A stretch of 64,000 nucleotides of DNA from Candidatus Rickettsiella isopodorum (GCF_001881495.1 NZ_LUKY01000032.1:124001-188000), one strand, 5' to 3'. Shown: positions 1 to 9,741, counted from the stretch's first letter. Made by a program: numbers and translations. Notes: a model not told the origin generated them from the letters alone.

Positions 1-127
1 TTTCTAAAGCTAATATAATCTCTTCAAAAAAAGCATCCGCTAGTTTTGTGGCTAAAGGCCGGCTAAGACTTGGATCTTGTTGTCTCAAGCTGTAGATCAA
101 ATCCGCTTTGGTTAAAACTTGACTCAC
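1..127 (-). CDS. ihfA: Integration host factor alpha subunit, N-terminal part (cut by window edge)
   Basis: The first 42 codons of a HU/IHF-family DNA-bending protein are visible, running off the left edge. The peptide after the GTG start begins SQVLTKADLIYSL and continues into an acidic helix ending AFFEEIILALE, as in IhfA N-termini. GTG at 127 is chosen because an in-frame TAG lies three codons upstream. The start is only 6 bases after the pheT stop, giving the pheS-pheT-ihfA order common in gammaproteobacteria, so it is probably co-transcribed. IHF alpha/beta bends DNA for recombination, replication and transcription. HU is a less likely alternative; the operon position favours IhfA. Confidence 0.8.
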   Translation of the reverse strand, partial: MSQVLTKADLIYSLRQQDPSLSRPLATKLADAFFEEIILALE

Positions 128-133
128 AGTACT

Positions 134-2509
134 CTATTCCCGTAATTGAATAGAAAAATTCTGTTTTAGTTCGCCTATGATAGTTTCCATTAAGCTATCT
201 ACTTCGACATCTACCAAAGTACGTGTGGGATGCTGCCAACATAACGCTAAAGCTAAACTATGCTTTTGTGGTTCTTGCTCGTTAAAATATACATCAAACA
301 AAAAGGATCGATACAGCAACTCACCCCCTTTATGATTCACTGCCTGTAAAATAGTTTGGGCAGGATATTTTTTATCGACCCAAAACGAAATATCCCGTCG
401 CACCATAGGAAATTTAGAATAAGTTTTAAAATGAGGTAACGGTCTCTCACTAATCGCAGAAGTTTCAAGTTCAAAACAAAAAACAGGACCGATTAAATCT
501 AATTCTGTGATTAGTTTAGGGTGTAATGCACCCATATAACCAATAATCTTATCAGAAATTTGCAAATTACAGGATAATCCAGGATGTAAAGCCGGATGGG
601 TTCCTGGCATAAATTGAATATCCGTTTTAGTGGTTAGACTAATCAATGCTTCCAGATCAGATTTAATCGTAAAATAATCTAAGGGGGTATTCGCAACACC
701 CCATTGTTCCGGTAAGCTTTGACCGCTAGCAACCGCCGCTAAATACTCTTGCTGTTCCAATTTCCCTTTCTGATGATGAAAACAAAGGCCCGTTTCAAAT
801 AAACGGCCGCTCAACTGCTGTCGTTGTTGATTATAGCGCAAAGCATTCAATAAACCCGGCCACAAACTGGTGCGCATCACAGAAAGCTCACTGGATATCG
901 GATTCAACAAACGTAAAGATTCTCGTTGCGGGATGAGTGCTTGCTGTCGTTTAGGCTCAGTAAAACTATAATTGATGGCTTCACGGTAGCCCCGGTCGAT
1001 CAGTAAATCGTGTACGCGTGTTAACGAAAGTTGCGTTTCCGGTTGTGGAAGAAACTTTACTGGATTATTCGGCATAGTGATCGGAATATGTTGATATCCA
1101 TGAATCCGCGCGATCTCTTCAATCAAATCCACTTCTAATGAGAGATCAAAACGCCAAGTCGGCGGTGTCGTCTGCCATACGTGTGCGTCAATACGCTTCA
1201 CATCGATCCCTAAATTGGAAAAAATAGCCCTTATTTTTTCTTCGCTTAAGGAAAACCCTAAAAATTTTTTTATATGCGCCGGATGAAATTTTATCGTGGT
1301 GATCGGCTTGGCCGCTGATTGCACCTGTGTTATCGGCCCTGCTTGACCACTGACTATTTCCGTGAGTAATTGTGTAGCACGTTCTAAAGCCGACACAGTC
1401 ATAGCAGGATCAACGCCTCGTTCAAAACGATACGCAGAATCGGTATTCAAACCATAGTGTCGAGCACGTCCGGCTATACAGGCAGGGCTAAAATAAGCAC
1501 TTTCCAAAAATAGCGCTTGAGTTTGCGAAGTCACGGCTGAATGGGCTGCTCCCATAACACCGGCAATCGCTTGTACTTGGTTATTATCTGCAATCACTAA
1601 GGTGGTTTCATCTAAAACAACCTGTTTACCATCTAATAAATGGATGCGCTCTTGTGACTTGGCGTAACGTACACAGACTTCATCTTTTAATTGCTTCAGG
1701 TCAAAAGCATGCAGTGGTTGACCCAGTTCTAACATCACATAATTGGTCACATCCACCACAGGATGAATACTCCGCACACCACTGCGACGCAAACGTTCTT
1801 GCATCCATAAAGGTGTTTTAGCCTGAGTGTCGATGTTACGGATTATCCGTCCAACATAATGCGGACAAGCTTCAGCAGCTAGGACATTAAGTTTAATTTT
1901 ATCCTTTATAACAGCAGGTTGTTTAACGATAGGAAAAGAAGTCATAGGCTGCTGCGTTATGGTGGCTACGTCGCGTGCTAAACCTTTGATACTTAAACAA
2001 TCACCACGATTGGGTGTCAAATGGATATCCACGCAATGATCATTTAATTGCAAATAGTCATGAATATCTTTACCCAACGGTGCATCGTTAGGTAATTCCA
2101 AGATCCCGGTATCTAGCGGTACCTCAGAAAGCCCCAGTTCACTACTGGAACATAGCATGCCCTGTGAAACGACGCCGCGTATTTTTGCTTCTTTAATCAA
2201 CAGATTCTTTGGTAATTGCGCACCCACTTGTGCGACAGCAACTTTTAAACCCGCTCTACAATTTTTGGCACCACAAACTATCTGCAGAGATTGATCAGCA
2301 CCGATATTCACATCACAGACCTGTAAACGCGAAGCATCCGGATGAGGCGCCGCGCTTAACACTTCGCCTACGACGACTCGATTAAACGATCCGGCAACCG
2401 GATGCACTGCAGCCACTTCTAAACCGGCTAAGGTCAGCTGTTCGGCCAATTGTTCAACACTTAACTTAGAATTAACCCAAGTACGTAACCATTGTTCACT
2501 CAATTTCAT
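134..2509 (-). CDS. pheT: Phenylalanine--tRNA ligase beta subunit
   Basis: The 791-residue beta chain of the cytoplasmic alpha2-beta2 phenylalanyl-tRNA synthetase, which charges tRNA-Phe with phenylalanine. It has the usual bacterial layout. An EMAP/OB-type tRNA-binding domain lies around residues 40-150 (VVVGEVLSAAPHPDASRL). The B3/B4 editing region and B5 domain follow in the middle, and a C-terminal ferredoxin-fold anticodon-binding domain covers about 695-790 (FPMVRRDISFWV). Length matches the family (about 790-800). The gene begins one base after the pheS stop, so the two are translationally linked, and it is followed by ihfA. Confidence 0.97.
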   Translation of the reverse strand: MKLSEQWLRTWVNSKLSVEQLAEQLTLAGLEVAAVHPVAGSFNRVVVGEVLSAAPHPDASRLQVCDVNIGADQSLQIVCGAKNCRAGLKVAVAQVGAQLPKNLLIKEAKIRGVVSQGMLCSSSELGLSEVPLDTGILELPNDAPLGKDIHDYLQLNDHCVDIHLTPNRGDCLSIKGLARDVATITQQPMTSFPIVKQPAVIKDKIKLNVLAAEACPHYVGRIIRNIDTQAKTPLWMQERLRRSGVRSIHPVVDVTNYVMLELGQPLHAFDLKQLKDEVCVRYAKSQERIHLLDGKQVVLDETTLVIADNNQVQAIAGVMGAAHSAVTSQTQALFLESAYFSPACIAGRARHYGLNTDSAYRFERGVDPAMTVSALERATQLLTEIVSGQAGPITQVQSAAKPITTIKFHPAHIKKFLGFSLSEEKIRAIFSNLGIDVKRIDAHVWQTTPPTWRFDLSLEVDLIEEIARIHGYQHIPITMPNNPVKFLPQPETQLSLTRVHDLLIDRGYREAINYSFTEPKRQQALIPQRESLRLLNPISSELSVMRTSLWPGLLNALRYNQQRQQLSGRLFETGLCFHHQKGKLEQQEYLAAVASGQSLPEQWGVANTPLDYFTIKSDLEALISLTTKTDIQFMPGTHPALHPGLSCNLQISDKIIGYMGALHPKLITELDLIGPVFCFELETSAISERPLPHFKTYSKFPMVRRDISFWVDKKYPAQTILQAVNHKGGELLYRSFLFDVYFNEQEPQKHSLALALCWQHPTRTLVDVEVDSLMETIIGELKQNFSIQLRE

Positions 2510-2510
2510 A

Positions 2511-3530
2511 TTAAAATTGCTCTAAAAAACGACTATCATTTTCAAACATCAAACGTAAATCGGGAATTCGATAACGTAATAAAGCTAAGCGATCGATGCC
2601 CATACCAAACGCATAGCCTTGATATCTATCGGAAGCTAAACCGACTTTTTCTAGTACGTTAGGGTGCACCATACCGCAACCTAAAATTTCTAACCATCCG
2701 GTTTGACTGCATACGCGACAACCCGATCCGGCACACATCACACATTGTATATCCACTTCAGCCGAAGGTTCAGTAAAGGGAAAATAAGCGGCACGAAAAC
2801 GAATTTCTAGATCGTTTTTTTCAAAAAACTGTTGTAAAAATTGAGTTAATAAACCTTTGAGCTCAGAAAAATTCGCGGATTCATCGATTAACAATCCTTC
2901 GACTTGATGAAACATCGGTGTATGCGTGACATCGGAATCACAACGATAGACACGACCAGGTGCTATCATTTTTATGGGTGGTTTAGCGTTTTGCATCGCA
3001 CGTATTTGCACCGGCGAAGTATGCGTACGCAGCAGTAAACCATTAGGAAAATAAAACGTATCATGTAAAGCGCGCGCCGGGTGATTGCTCGGGATATTGA
3101 GTGCCTCAAAATTATAATAATCATCCTCAATTTCAGGACCTTGCTCCACAGTAAAACCTACACTCGTAAAAAAACGCTCAATGCGTTCGCGCGTTCGTGT
3201 CACCGGGTGTACACTGCCAATAGATTGACCGCGACCCGCTAAGGTGATATCCACTTTTTCGCGTGCTAATTGTGCATTGATTTCTTGATTGACTAATAAT
3301 TCATTCTGCGCTTTCAATAAGGCTTCTATCTGTTGCTTCGCTTGGTTAACGGCTTGCCCTACTTTAGGTTTCTCTGCGGCCGGCAACTGAGCTAGTTTTT
3401 TAAGGTAATCATTTAAAGCACTTTTTTTACCTAAAAGCGTACTACGCAATTGTTCTAAATCAAAAGAACGCTTTGCTTGAGCAATCGACTGAGCCGCTTG
3501 ATCAATAATTTGTTGTAAATCATCTGTCAT
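2511..3530 (-). CDS. pheS: Phenylalanine--tRNA ligase alpha subunit
   Basis: The 339-residue catalytic alpha chain of phenylalanyl-tRNA synthetase. An N-terminal coiled-coil tRNA-binding arm (residues 1-90) is followed by the class II synthetase core. Motif 2 is visible as [13 protein letters not shown], and motif 3 near the C-terminus as [13 protein letters not shown]. The Cys-containing stretch around 265-280 ([12 protein letters not shown]) is normal for bacterial PheS. It is the first gene of pheST-ihfA. The usual upstream infC-rpmI-rplT genes are absent; a Trm112-like gene and tsaB precede it instead. Confidence 0.97.
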   Translation of the reverse strand: MTDDLQQIIDQAAQSIAQAKRSFDLEQLRSTLLGKKSALNDYLKKLAQLPAAEKPKVGQAVNQAKQQIEALLKAQNELLVNQEINAQLAREKVDITLAGRGQSIGSVHPVTRTRERIERFFTSVGFTVEQGPEIEDDYYNFEALNIPSNHPARALHDTFYFPNGLLLRTHTSPVQIRAMQNAKPPIKMIAPGRVYRCDSDVTHTPMFHQVEGLLIDESANFSELKGLLTQFLQQFFEKNDLEIRFRAAYFPFTEPSAEVDIQCVMCAGSGCRVCSQTGWLEILGCGMVHPNVLEKVGLASDRYQGYAFGMGIDRLALLRYRIPDLRLMFENDSRFLEQF

Positions 3531-3616
3531 GACGCCTTAACCTTTTTTATCTGTTTAATTTAATCTATTGTTTAGTTTGAAAAGTGAGTACTTCTTCATA
3601 AACTCCTGACGACGGA

Positions 3617-3805
3617 TTAACTTAATCGATCATATTCTTCTAAAGATATCCTTCTCGCTTCCGACTCTAACATAATAGGAATTTCATCTCTAATGGGGTA
3701 AGCCAAACGATCAAAACGACAAATAAGTTCTTGAGCTGATTTTTCATACACTAGACTCGCTTTGCATAATGGGCAAACTAAAATGCTGAGCAAATATTTA
3801 TCCAT
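3617..3805 (-). CDS. Trm112/YcaR-family small zinc-ribbon-like protein
   Basis: A 62-residue protein of the Trm112/UPF0434 (YcaR) family. It has an N-terminal CPLCK motif (residues 11-15) followed by the signature [20 protein letters not shown], in which one Cys and the DxIPxML ending are retained. Bacterial members are small zinc-ribbon-like proteins related to the eukaryotic methyltransferase activator Trm112; their function is not settled. The gene overlaps the end of tsaB by 8 bases, suggesting translational coupling. In other proteobacteria it often neighbours kdsB or lpxK, so this location is unusual. Confidence 0.85.
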   Translation of the reverse strand: MDKYLLSILVCPLCKASLVYEKSAQELICRFDRLAYPIRDEIPIMLESEARRISLEEYDRLS

Positions 3806-4496
3806 CGGAACCTCGTCGTAAAGCGACTGTTTCTCTTAAATAAGTAGGTAAAGCTTCGACCGCTGTCACTATTTCGCCACGCTGATAAGCATCGGCAGCA
3901 ATCACAGCGGTGTCATAAGCCCTAGGATAGCGTTGTGGCAGCCATTGCTGCAACTGATTCTTGAATCGTTCTTCAAATAACGCATGATATCGATCCCAAC
4001 CACTGCCAACACCGACAAAATTTGTTAAATCTGCTTCGATTTGTTGGGGTAAGCTTAATTGCTCAGGACTGCTAGCTTGCATGATAGTGGTTTCTGCCTG
4101 TAGACGATAAGTGGCTGAAAAAACCTCCTGCAAGCGCGCATCGATCGCTACAAACACTTGTTTCGCTTGCAACTCTCGATAAACACCTTGAGCCAAACAG
4201 TGTAAACTAGAAACTAACACAACTGGCAAATCGGCGACAAAAGCACTGGCTTGAACAATACTGGCCGCTATGCGTATTCCTGTAAAACTCCCCGGCCCGC
4301 GAGTAAAAGCTAATGCATCGAGATCCTTTAGTTTGAGACCTGCTTCATCCAACAAGGACTGCATCATCGGTAAAATCAATTGTGTATGCGCGCGCGGTGC
4401 ACATTGATAACGTTCCTGAACCTGTCCTTGGTGCATCAAGGCTGCCGAACAGGCTTCAGTACAGGTATCAATTGCTAACAGTGTGATGGGTTTCAT
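3798..4496 (-). CDS. tsaB: tRNA threonylcarbamoyladenosine biosynthesis protein TsaB
   Basis: A 232-residue ASKHA-fold protein. The phosphate-1 loop is at the N-terminus ([15 protein letters not shown]) and a [10 protein letters not shown] motif lies near residues 67-76, both diagnostic of TsaB (YeaZ). It forms a complex with TsaD and TsaE that makes the t6A modification at position 37 of ANN-decoding tRNAs. TsaB itself is a scaffold that dimerises with TsaD and is not catalytic. It starts 5 bases after the upstream 571-residue gene and overlaps the next gene, so the group is probably one transcript. Confidence 0.95.
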   Translation of the reverse strand: MKPITLLAIDTCTEACSAALMHQGQVQERYQCAPRAHTQLILPMMQSLLDEAGLKLKDLDALAFTRGPGSFTGIRIAASIVQASAFVADLPVVLVSSLHCLAQGVYRELQAKQVFVAIDARLQEVFSATYRLQAETTIMQASSPEQLSLPQQIEADLTNFVGVGSGWDRYHALFEERFKNQLQQWLPQRYPRAYDTAVIAADAYQRGEIVTAVEALPTYLRETVALRRGSDG

Positions 4497-4501
4497 TTTA
4501 A

Positions 4502-6217
4502 TTATATTTTATAATGCTTAGCCTCAGTTGAAAGCAATTCGCTGGAATCATTTTCAGGGATACTAAAAAACTTTGCTTGAAACTTGGGTTTGATAGTAAC
4601 ATTACCGCACCCGTCTTTGCTAATGTTTGCGTAGACAGGTTGCTGTTTTTCTAAATAATTGAGCAGCGCCCATCTTTTTAGCGCCGTCAGTGGCAAATAA
4701 GGATGAAAAAAAATCAGTCCGTGTTCGATCAAGTCCAACAGCTCTTCCGCCCGATCCCCATTACCCGTCATTTCCTGCCAGAGCTCTTCACTCGTTCGGC
4801 TTGAATTTAACAGTCTTTGCCAATCCAATACACTCACCTGACATCCAGGCAGATCATGAGCAAATAAAACTTCTGGATGAGAGGTTGTATTTTTAGCTAA
4901 TAATTTCAATGCGTTAATGATACGTAGGTCTCGATAACTTTTTCCAATAGTAATATGGTTTATTAAAGTTTTATAAATTCTTTTAAATGCTTCTGGCAAA
5001 TTTGGATTATACAAAGCGCAATGCAATAGAAAATAAATCGCATCGCCTTTTGCTCGACCTATTGCTTCATATTCATACATTCCGTTGTACAAACAACTCG
5101 GGTAAATCGGATTCTTACCCATCGTATGTGCCAAATAGATATCAAAACGTGTGTTGACATCGGCGTAATCCAAAATAGCTGTCAAATCAAAATCGTAAGC
5201 TTTTTTATCCACTTCTTTAAAAAATTCTATACTTGAATCATCCTTATACGCTTCCGCTACGTCTTTTAATCGACGTAATGCAGGAATATACGTCATGAAA
5301 ATATAATTACGTTGATCTTTTGATAGCATGCTCGCCCAAAAGGTATGACCAATATCATGCAACCACATGGGGAATGGACCACATCGGTAACCATCCGCTT
5401 CTTTGGGGTTCGATAAAATTTGTGGGGCATACAGTGATACCGGATGATAATCCTGTGTATGCCAGCGGTATAAAGTGGCTAAACCCGGATTACCGAAAAC
5501 CGGACGCATGCGCATCGGCTGACAAGTCAATGTGGATAAACAATAATTGATTATCGATGAAGAAGGAACTAAATAATGCGTGGTTGGATCTTCATAACAC
5601 GCTGAAGCTAATTTTTGTACCAATGGTAGATTATTGATCAATACCCATACTAACCGATTAGCATCCCGTCTCGTCTCAAGCGATGTCATATGATGACTAA
5701 ATTCAGTGTTGATTAACCACTGCTCGATACGTGGCAGCTTTAATATATAATTGGCTAATTGATCGAAATTCAAAGTAACCTGTAATTTTTCTAACTCATC
5801 AATCACACCTAATAAGTATTGATAACCCAGCTCGGTTATTTTCCCCGCTTTGACTAAAGGCACTATCTTGACTTGATAATTAAATTTAACATCGAGATCT
5901 TCAGTGCGTAAATCCTGTGTCTGTGTATATTGCATTTTTGCAATCAAATACACATAGGCCGTCATCCCATGCCAAAAAGGAATCATTTTTTCTTGAATAA
6001 GATAAATCAGATATAAATTACAATGGCGATTATTCCAAATCCGCGCCCGAAAATTCCCTTTATGTATGGCTTTTTTTAGGCAACGCAGTCTGGGATCATC
6101 GGGTGTCAGGCTACTTAAAAAAGTAGGAATCGTTTTATTTTTTTGCACTAATTCCAATAGATTGTTGTCAACGGGCTGTAAATTAGAATGGGATTTATTA
6201 CTATTATTTTCATCCAT
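4502..6217 (-). CDS. 571-residue protein of unknown function with a HDIGH motif
   Basis: I do not recognise this protein. It is 571 residues, soluble, mixed alpha-helical, with no signal peptide and no clear membrane segment. The most distinctive stretch is around residues 280-295, CGPFPMWLHDIGHTFW, where the HDIGH pentad (287-291) could bind a metal, though a full HD-phosphohydrolase pattern was not traced. Aromatic- and His-rich patches surround it (for example WHTQDYHPVSLY). It ends 5 bases before tsaB, suggesting co-transcription with a housekeeping gene. No good Shine-Dalgarno precedes the ATG. An effector-like host-interaction protein or a lineage-specific enzyme are both possible. Confidence 0.7.
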   Translation of the reverse strand: MDENNSNKSHSNLQPVDNNLLELVQKNKTIPTFLSSLTPDDPRLRCLKKAIHKGNFRARIWNNRHCNLYLIYLIQEKMIPFWHGMTAYVYLIAKMQYTQTQDLRTEDLDVKFNYQVKIVPLVKAGKITELGYQYLLGVIDELEKLQVTLNFDQLANYILKLPRIEQWLINTEFSHHMTSLETRRDANRLVWVLINNLPLVQKLASACYEDPTTHYLVPSSSIINYCLSTLTCQPMRMRPVFGNPGLATLYRWHTQDYHPVSLYAPQILSNPKEADGYRCGPFPMWLHDIGHTFWASMLSKDQRNYIFMTYIPALRRLKDVAEAYKDDSSIEFFKEVDKKAYDFDLTAILDYADVNTRFDIYLAHTMGKNPIYPSCLYNGMYEYEAIGRAKGDAIYFLLHCALYNPNLPEAFKRIYKTLINHITIGKSYRDLRIINALKLLAKNTTSHPEVLFAHDLPGCQVSVLDWQRLLNSSRTSEELWQEMTGNGDRAEELLDLIEHGLIFFHPYLPLTALKRWALLNYLEKQQPVYANISKDGCGNVTIKPKFQAKFFSIPENDSSELLSTEAKHYKI

Positions 6218-6306
6218 AAATATTATTTATTTTAGGTTTAGGTATATTTAATCGAGAATAATTAAACGCTACTTTTATTGGCTAGATTCCATCCTTGTGA
6301 GTGATA

Positions 6307-6630
6307 TTACTTTTCGAGGTATTGTAATTTATCTTCTTTATCTTTCCATTCATCCGCATCGGGCGGTGGATCTTTACGGTGGGTAATATTTGGCCATTTT
6401 TGTGCGAATTCTTTATTTAAGCTTAAAAATTCTTTATATTTTTCAGGTAGATCATCTTCGACATAAATAGCGTTGACCGGACATTCTGGTTCGCACAAAC
6501 CACAATCAATGCATTCATCAGGATGTATCACCAGCATATTCGGTCCTTCGTAAAAACAATCGACCGGACACACCTCAACACAATCGGTATATTTACAACG
6601 GATACATTTTTCAGTGACTAAAAATGTCAT
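6307..6630 (-). CDS. fdxA: Ferredoxin FdxA, 7Fe-8S type
   Basis: A 107-residue low-potential ferredoxin. The first cluster region ([17 protein letters not shown]) has the spacing of the [3Fe-4S]/[4Fe-4S] seven-iron ferredoxins of the Azotobacter FdI type. The second motif, [16 protein letters not shown], is a full CxxCxxCxxxCP. A 50-residue C-terminal extension ([13 protein letters not shown]...) is also typical. It carries electrons in the cytoplasm; the partner is not indicated by context. AAGAAG lies just upstream of the ATG. It is the first protein gene left of the tRNA cluster. Confidence 0.95.
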   Translation of the reverse strand: MTFLVTEKCIRCKYTDCVEVCPVDCFYEGPNMLVIHPDECIDCGLCEPECPVNAIYVEDDLPEKYKEFLSLNKEFAQKWPNITHRKDPPPDADEWKDKEDKLQYLEK

Positions 6631-6703
6631 TGGACTTCTTTAAATAACGCAATCAGTACAATCAGTAATAATTGACGAATGTAATCTATAAACTGAATTA
6701 ATC

Positions 6704-6790
6704 TGGTGCCCGGGGCCGGACTCGAACCGGCACAGTGTTACCACCGAGGGATTTTAAGTCCCTTGCGTCTACCAATTTCGCCACCCGGGC
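6704..6790 (-). tRNA. tRNA-Leu (anticodon TAA)
   Basis: A full cloverleaf on the minus strand. The acceptor stem GCCCGGG pairs with CCCGGGC before an encoded ACCA end, the anticodon loop CTTAAAA sits in a GGGA/TCCC stem, and a long variable arm (CTCGGTGGTAACACTGTG region) and GGTTCGAGTCC T arm are present. The TAA anticodon and large variable arm give leucine. It is the last of three tRNAs here in the direction of transcription. Confidence 0.96.
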
Positions 6791-6819
6791 AATAACTATT
6801 ATCTTTCTTACTCTCTACT

Positions 6820-6893
6820 TGGAGGCTAGGGCCGGAATTGAACCGACGTACGCGGCTTTGCAGGCCGCTGCATGACCACTCTGCCACCCAGCC
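6820..6893 (-). tRNA. tRNA-Cys (anticodon GCA)
   Basis: The minus-strand cloverleaf has acceptor GGCTGGG paired with CCTAGCC (one G-T), anticodon loop CTGCAAA in a GCGGC/GCCGC stem, T arm GGTTCAATTCC, and an encoded CCA. Anticodon GCA reads cysteine codons. It lies 29 bases upstream (in transcription order) of tRNA-Leu. Confidence 0.96.
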
Positions 6894-7062
6894 AATTTAA
6901 CTTAAGACATCCTGAAGATAGCTTAAAAAAACAGTACCGATTTGATTGGATTGTAAATGATTACTTAAGATTTTAACAATCACTTTTCACCTTATCTCTA
7001 CATCTTCTGTTTTAAAATAGCTACGCTCCGATGGCTGAAAGTCTATTCACAATAAAAAATCT

Positions 7063-7138
7063 TGGAGCGGGAAACGAGGCTCGAACTCGCGACCTCAACC
7101 TTGGCAAGGTTGCGCTCTACCAACTGAGCTATTCCCGC
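7063..7138 (-). tRNA. tRNA-Gly (anticodon GCC)
   Basis: The minus-strand cloverleaf has acceptor GCGGGAA paired with TTCCCGC, D arm AGCTCAGTTGGTAGAGC, anticodon loop TTGCCAA in a CAACC/GGTTG stem, T arm GAGTTCGAGCCTC, and an encoded TCCA end. Anticodon GCC reads glycine. It follows pgsA on the same strand; the pgsA-tRNA-Gly-tRNA-Cys-tRNA-Leu order is seen in many gammaproteobacteria. Confidence 0.96.
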
Positions 7139-7174
7139 AAAACGGGTCATATTGTAACTGCATCAAAAATACTG

Positions 7175-7723
7175 TCAAGAAGATAAATCATGCCAAGCTG
7201 CTTTTAAATATAAACACATACTCCACAACGTTAAAAAGACAGCAAGATAAAGTAATACATAACCTGAGAAAGCAAATCCTATCCAAGCACCGGGTTTGTA
7301 AAGTAGTAACAAAATGATAGCTAACATTTGTAATGTTGTTTTTACTTTTCCTAACATCGTCACTGCCATACGTTTACGTTGACCAATTTCTGCCATCCAT
7401 TCACGTAATGCCGAGACCATAATTTCTCGACAAATAATAACGATAGCGGGAACCGCTAAATAAGGTAAGGCTCGATCACCGACTAATAATATCAACGCCG
7501 TAACAACAATTAATTTATCCGCCACTGGATCGAGAAAAGTACCTAATTTAGAAACTTGATCCCAACTCCGTGCTAGATATCCATCTAACCAATCCGTCAT
7601 GGCAGCAAAAATAAAAATGATCGCAGCCAATATATGACTACCGCGAAACGGTAAATAAAATAATAAAATAAAAACTGGAATTAAAATAATGCGCAGTAAA
7701 GTCAATATATTGGGGATACCCAT
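7175..7723 (-). CDS. pgsA: CDP-diacylglycerol--glycerol-3-phosphate 3-phosphatidyltransferase
   Basis: A 182-residue inner-membrane enzyme making phosphatidylglycerolphosphate, the first committed step to phosphatidylglycerol and cardiolipin. The CDP-alcohol phosphatidyltransferase signature is intact around residues 42-67: DWLDGYLARSWDQVSKLG followed by TFLDPVADK, with all the conserved Asp, Gly and Arg positions. Four to five hydrophobic segments span the chain. It lies downstream of uvrC on the same strand, as in the common uvrY-uvrC-pgsA block, and upstream of the tRNA cluster. Confidence 0.96.
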   Translation of the reverse strand: MGIPNILTLLRIILIPVFILLFYLPFRGSHILAAIIFIFAAMTDWLDGYLARSWDQVSKLGTFLDPVADKLIVVTALILLVGDRALPYLAVPAIVIICREIMVSALREWMAEIGQRKRMAVTMLGKVKTTLQMLAIILLLLYKPGAWIGFAFSGYVLLYLAVFLTLWSMCLYLKAAWHDLSS

Positions 7724-7740
7724 GGGGTGTATACCAGTAG

Positions 7741-7899
7741 CTAGCCGATCTAAGATTTTATAGGCTCCACACTTGAATTTTTGTCTGTGTTGCCGCTCAA
7801 TTCAATCAGCCTGTGGTTGTATCCATGCTGATTGCATGCTCGCAGCACTTGCCAAAAAGCCGATTGCTGTGAGTATATCGAGTAGTGTAACCTGTTAGT
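7741..7899. other. Non-coding gap between uvrC and pgsA holding repeat copy 1
   Basis: About 160 bases separate uvrC from pgsA, a pair that is usually close together. No credible reading frame was found. The stretch 7775-7880 resembles 13275-13380 (see the repeat entries). Confidence 0.5.
7775..7880 (+). repeat. Dispersed non-coding repeat, copy 1 (about 106 bases)
   Basis: This stretch matches 13275-13380 in the same orientation and at almost the same length. The two ends are well conserved: GAATTTTT(G)TCTG...CCG.TCAATTC on the left, and CTTGCCAAAAA followed by ATTGCTGTGAGTATA on the right. The middle 45-50 bases are poorly conserved. Both copies are intergenic. What the element is (small RNA, degraded mobile repeat, regulatory leader) cannot be told from the sequence alone. 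Confidence 0.55.
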
Positions 7900-9741
7900 T
7901 TAAGCTTTTAAAGCTAAATAAATCTGCTCGGCTAAACGCTTACTAATCCCTGGTACCTTAGCGAGATCCGCGGCACTGGCATTTTGTAAGGCTTGTAATC
8001 CACCAAACTGACGCAACAATTCTCGCCGCCGTTTCGTGCCAATACCTGGAATATCTTCCAACACTGAAGTACGGCGTTTTTTTGCACGCCGTCCACGATG
8101 CCCGGTGACAGCAAAGCGATGGGCTTCGTCACGTAGAGTTAAAATAGCATGTAAAGCCAATGAATCGGCGGGTAACGTGATAGCTTGCGAACGTGACGAA
8201 AGATATAAGCTTTCCAGACCCGATCGTCGCCCCGGCCCTTTCGCCACACCAATAATTAGGATGCCACTAATCTGCAACTCTTCTAAGACTTGTTCGGCTT
8301 GTTTTAATTGACCTTTACCGCCATCAATCAGCAAAATATCTGGTAAATTCTCTTCTTCATTTTTCAAATACTTATAACGTCGCATCATTGCCTGGCGCAT
8401 CGCCGCATAATCATCTCCGGGTATGATGCCTTCAATATTAAAACGTCGATAATCCATTTTTCGTGGACCTTGTTGATCAAAAACAACACACGATGCCACC
8501 GTTGCCTCGCCTTGTGTATGACTGATATCAAAACATTCTAATCGTTGTGGTAAATTATCCAGCTGCAAAGTCGTTTGTAAACATTCGAGTTGTTTATAAA
8601 AAACCCATTTATCAGAAAGATGCGCCACTAACGCATGTCGCGCATTTTCATTGGCTAAGCTTAACCAATGCTTTTTTTCACCACTCGGTTTATTCAATAG
8701 TTTAACTTTATGTTTCGAACGTTCAGTTAAGGTCGCCATTAACCAATCTTGTTCGGGCACTTTTAACGGCAAAATAATTTGTTCCGGAATGGTATGAGAT
8801 ACTTCAGTTTGACAATAAAATTGACTAATAAACGCAGATAATACTTCAGCAGCTGACTGTTTAAGAGGAACATCAGGGAAGTAGGCTTTACCGCCGAGTA
8901 ATCTTCCATGACGTACATTCATGACATACAACACATAATGCGAGGTTTGTTGGGCTAAACCGATAATATCCAGATTCCCCTGCCCGGTAGTAATCACTTG
9001 CTTTTGTTGAATTTCACGCAAGGCTGCAATTTGATCCCGCAAACGAGCAGCCGTCTCATAATCTAAGTCCTGTGCAGACAATTCCATTTGTTCAGCAATA
9101 TCATCAATAACGGTTTGGTTTTTTCCTTGTAAAAATAAGACGGTATTTGTAACATCACGCTGATAATTCTCTGGTGTAATCAAACCGACACAAGGGCCCG
9201 TACAGCGTTTAATTTGATACTGCAAACATGGCCTGGTGCGATTACGAAAAAAACTATCTTTACACGAACGAACTCTAAATAATTTCTGTAATAAATTTAA
9301 GGTTTCTCTGACAGCTAAGATACTCGGAAACGGTCCAAAATAGCGATAATCTTTGGCTCGGGCACCACGATAAAAAGCTAAGCGTGGATAACTTTGATGT
9401 TTACTTAAGATAATATACGGGTAACTTTTATCATCACGTAATAAAATATTGTAACGCGGTTTCAGCTGCTTAATGAGGTTACTTTCTAGTAATAAGGCTT
9501 GATTTTCAGTTTCTGTGCTGGTCGTTTCAATGGTCGTCACCTGTCTCATCAACAACGCAACGCGACTACTTTGCTGACCACGAAAATAGCTAGTGATACG
9601 TTTTTTTAAATGGCGCGCTTTTCCCACATACAGCACTTGTTGTTCGGCATTTAAAAATAAATAAACGCCGGCACTTTGACTGATAAAAGCAAGTTGCTGT
9701 TTTAATTTTGCCGTATGAACACGCTCAACAGTCACCACCAT
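7900..9741 (-). CDS. uvrC: Excinuclease ABC subunit C
   Basis: The roughly 613-residue dual-incision nuclease of nucleotide excision repair, acting after UvrA and UvrB. The N-terminal GIY-YIG domain is clear (GVYLFLNAEQQVLYVGKARH), followed by a Cys-containing region and a UVR domain near residues 200-240 that binds UvrB. The RNase H-like endonuclease domain follows (DISHTQGEATVAS, DGGKGQ), and the C-terminus has paired helix-hairpin-helix motifs (LEDIPGIGTKRRRELL). ATG at 9741 or GTG at 9744 could be used. The upstream gacA-type gene is displaced by inserted genes, see findings. Confidence 0.96.
   Translation of the reverse strand: MVVTVERVHTAKLKQQLAFISQSAGVYLFLNAEQQVLYVGKARHLKKRITSYFRGQQSSRVALLMRQVTTIETTSTETENQALLLESNLIKQLKPRYNILLRDDKSYPYIILSKHQSYPRLAFYRGARAKDYRYFGPFPSILAVRETLNLLQKLFRVRSCKDSFFRNRTRPCLQYQIKRCTGPCVGLITPENYQRDVTNTVLFLQGKNQTVIDDIAEQMELSAQDLDYETAARLRDQIAALREIQQKQVITTGQGNLDIIGLAQQTSHYVLYVMNVRHGRLLGGKAYFPDVPLKQSAAEVLSAFISQFYCQTEVSHTIPEQIILPLKVPEQDWLMATLTERSKHKVKLLNKPSGEKKHWLSLANENARHALVAHLSDKWVFYKQLECLQTTLQLDNLPQRLECFDISHTQGEATVASCVVFDQQGPRKMDYRRFNIEGIIPGDDYAAMRQAMMRRYKYLKNEEENLPDILLIDGGKGQLKQAEQVLEELQISGILIIGVAKGPGRRSGLESLYLSSRSQAITLPADSLALHAILTLRDEAHRFAVTGHRGRRAKKRRTSVLEDIPGIGTKRRRELLRQFGGLQALQNASAADLAKVPGISKRLAEQIYLALKA

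Noticed and set aside
4690-4896. Plus-strand frames inside the 571-residue gene, uvrC, sucA and addA-like genes
   Set aside because: They are opposite-strand shadows of long, well-supported genes and have no motif or start signal.
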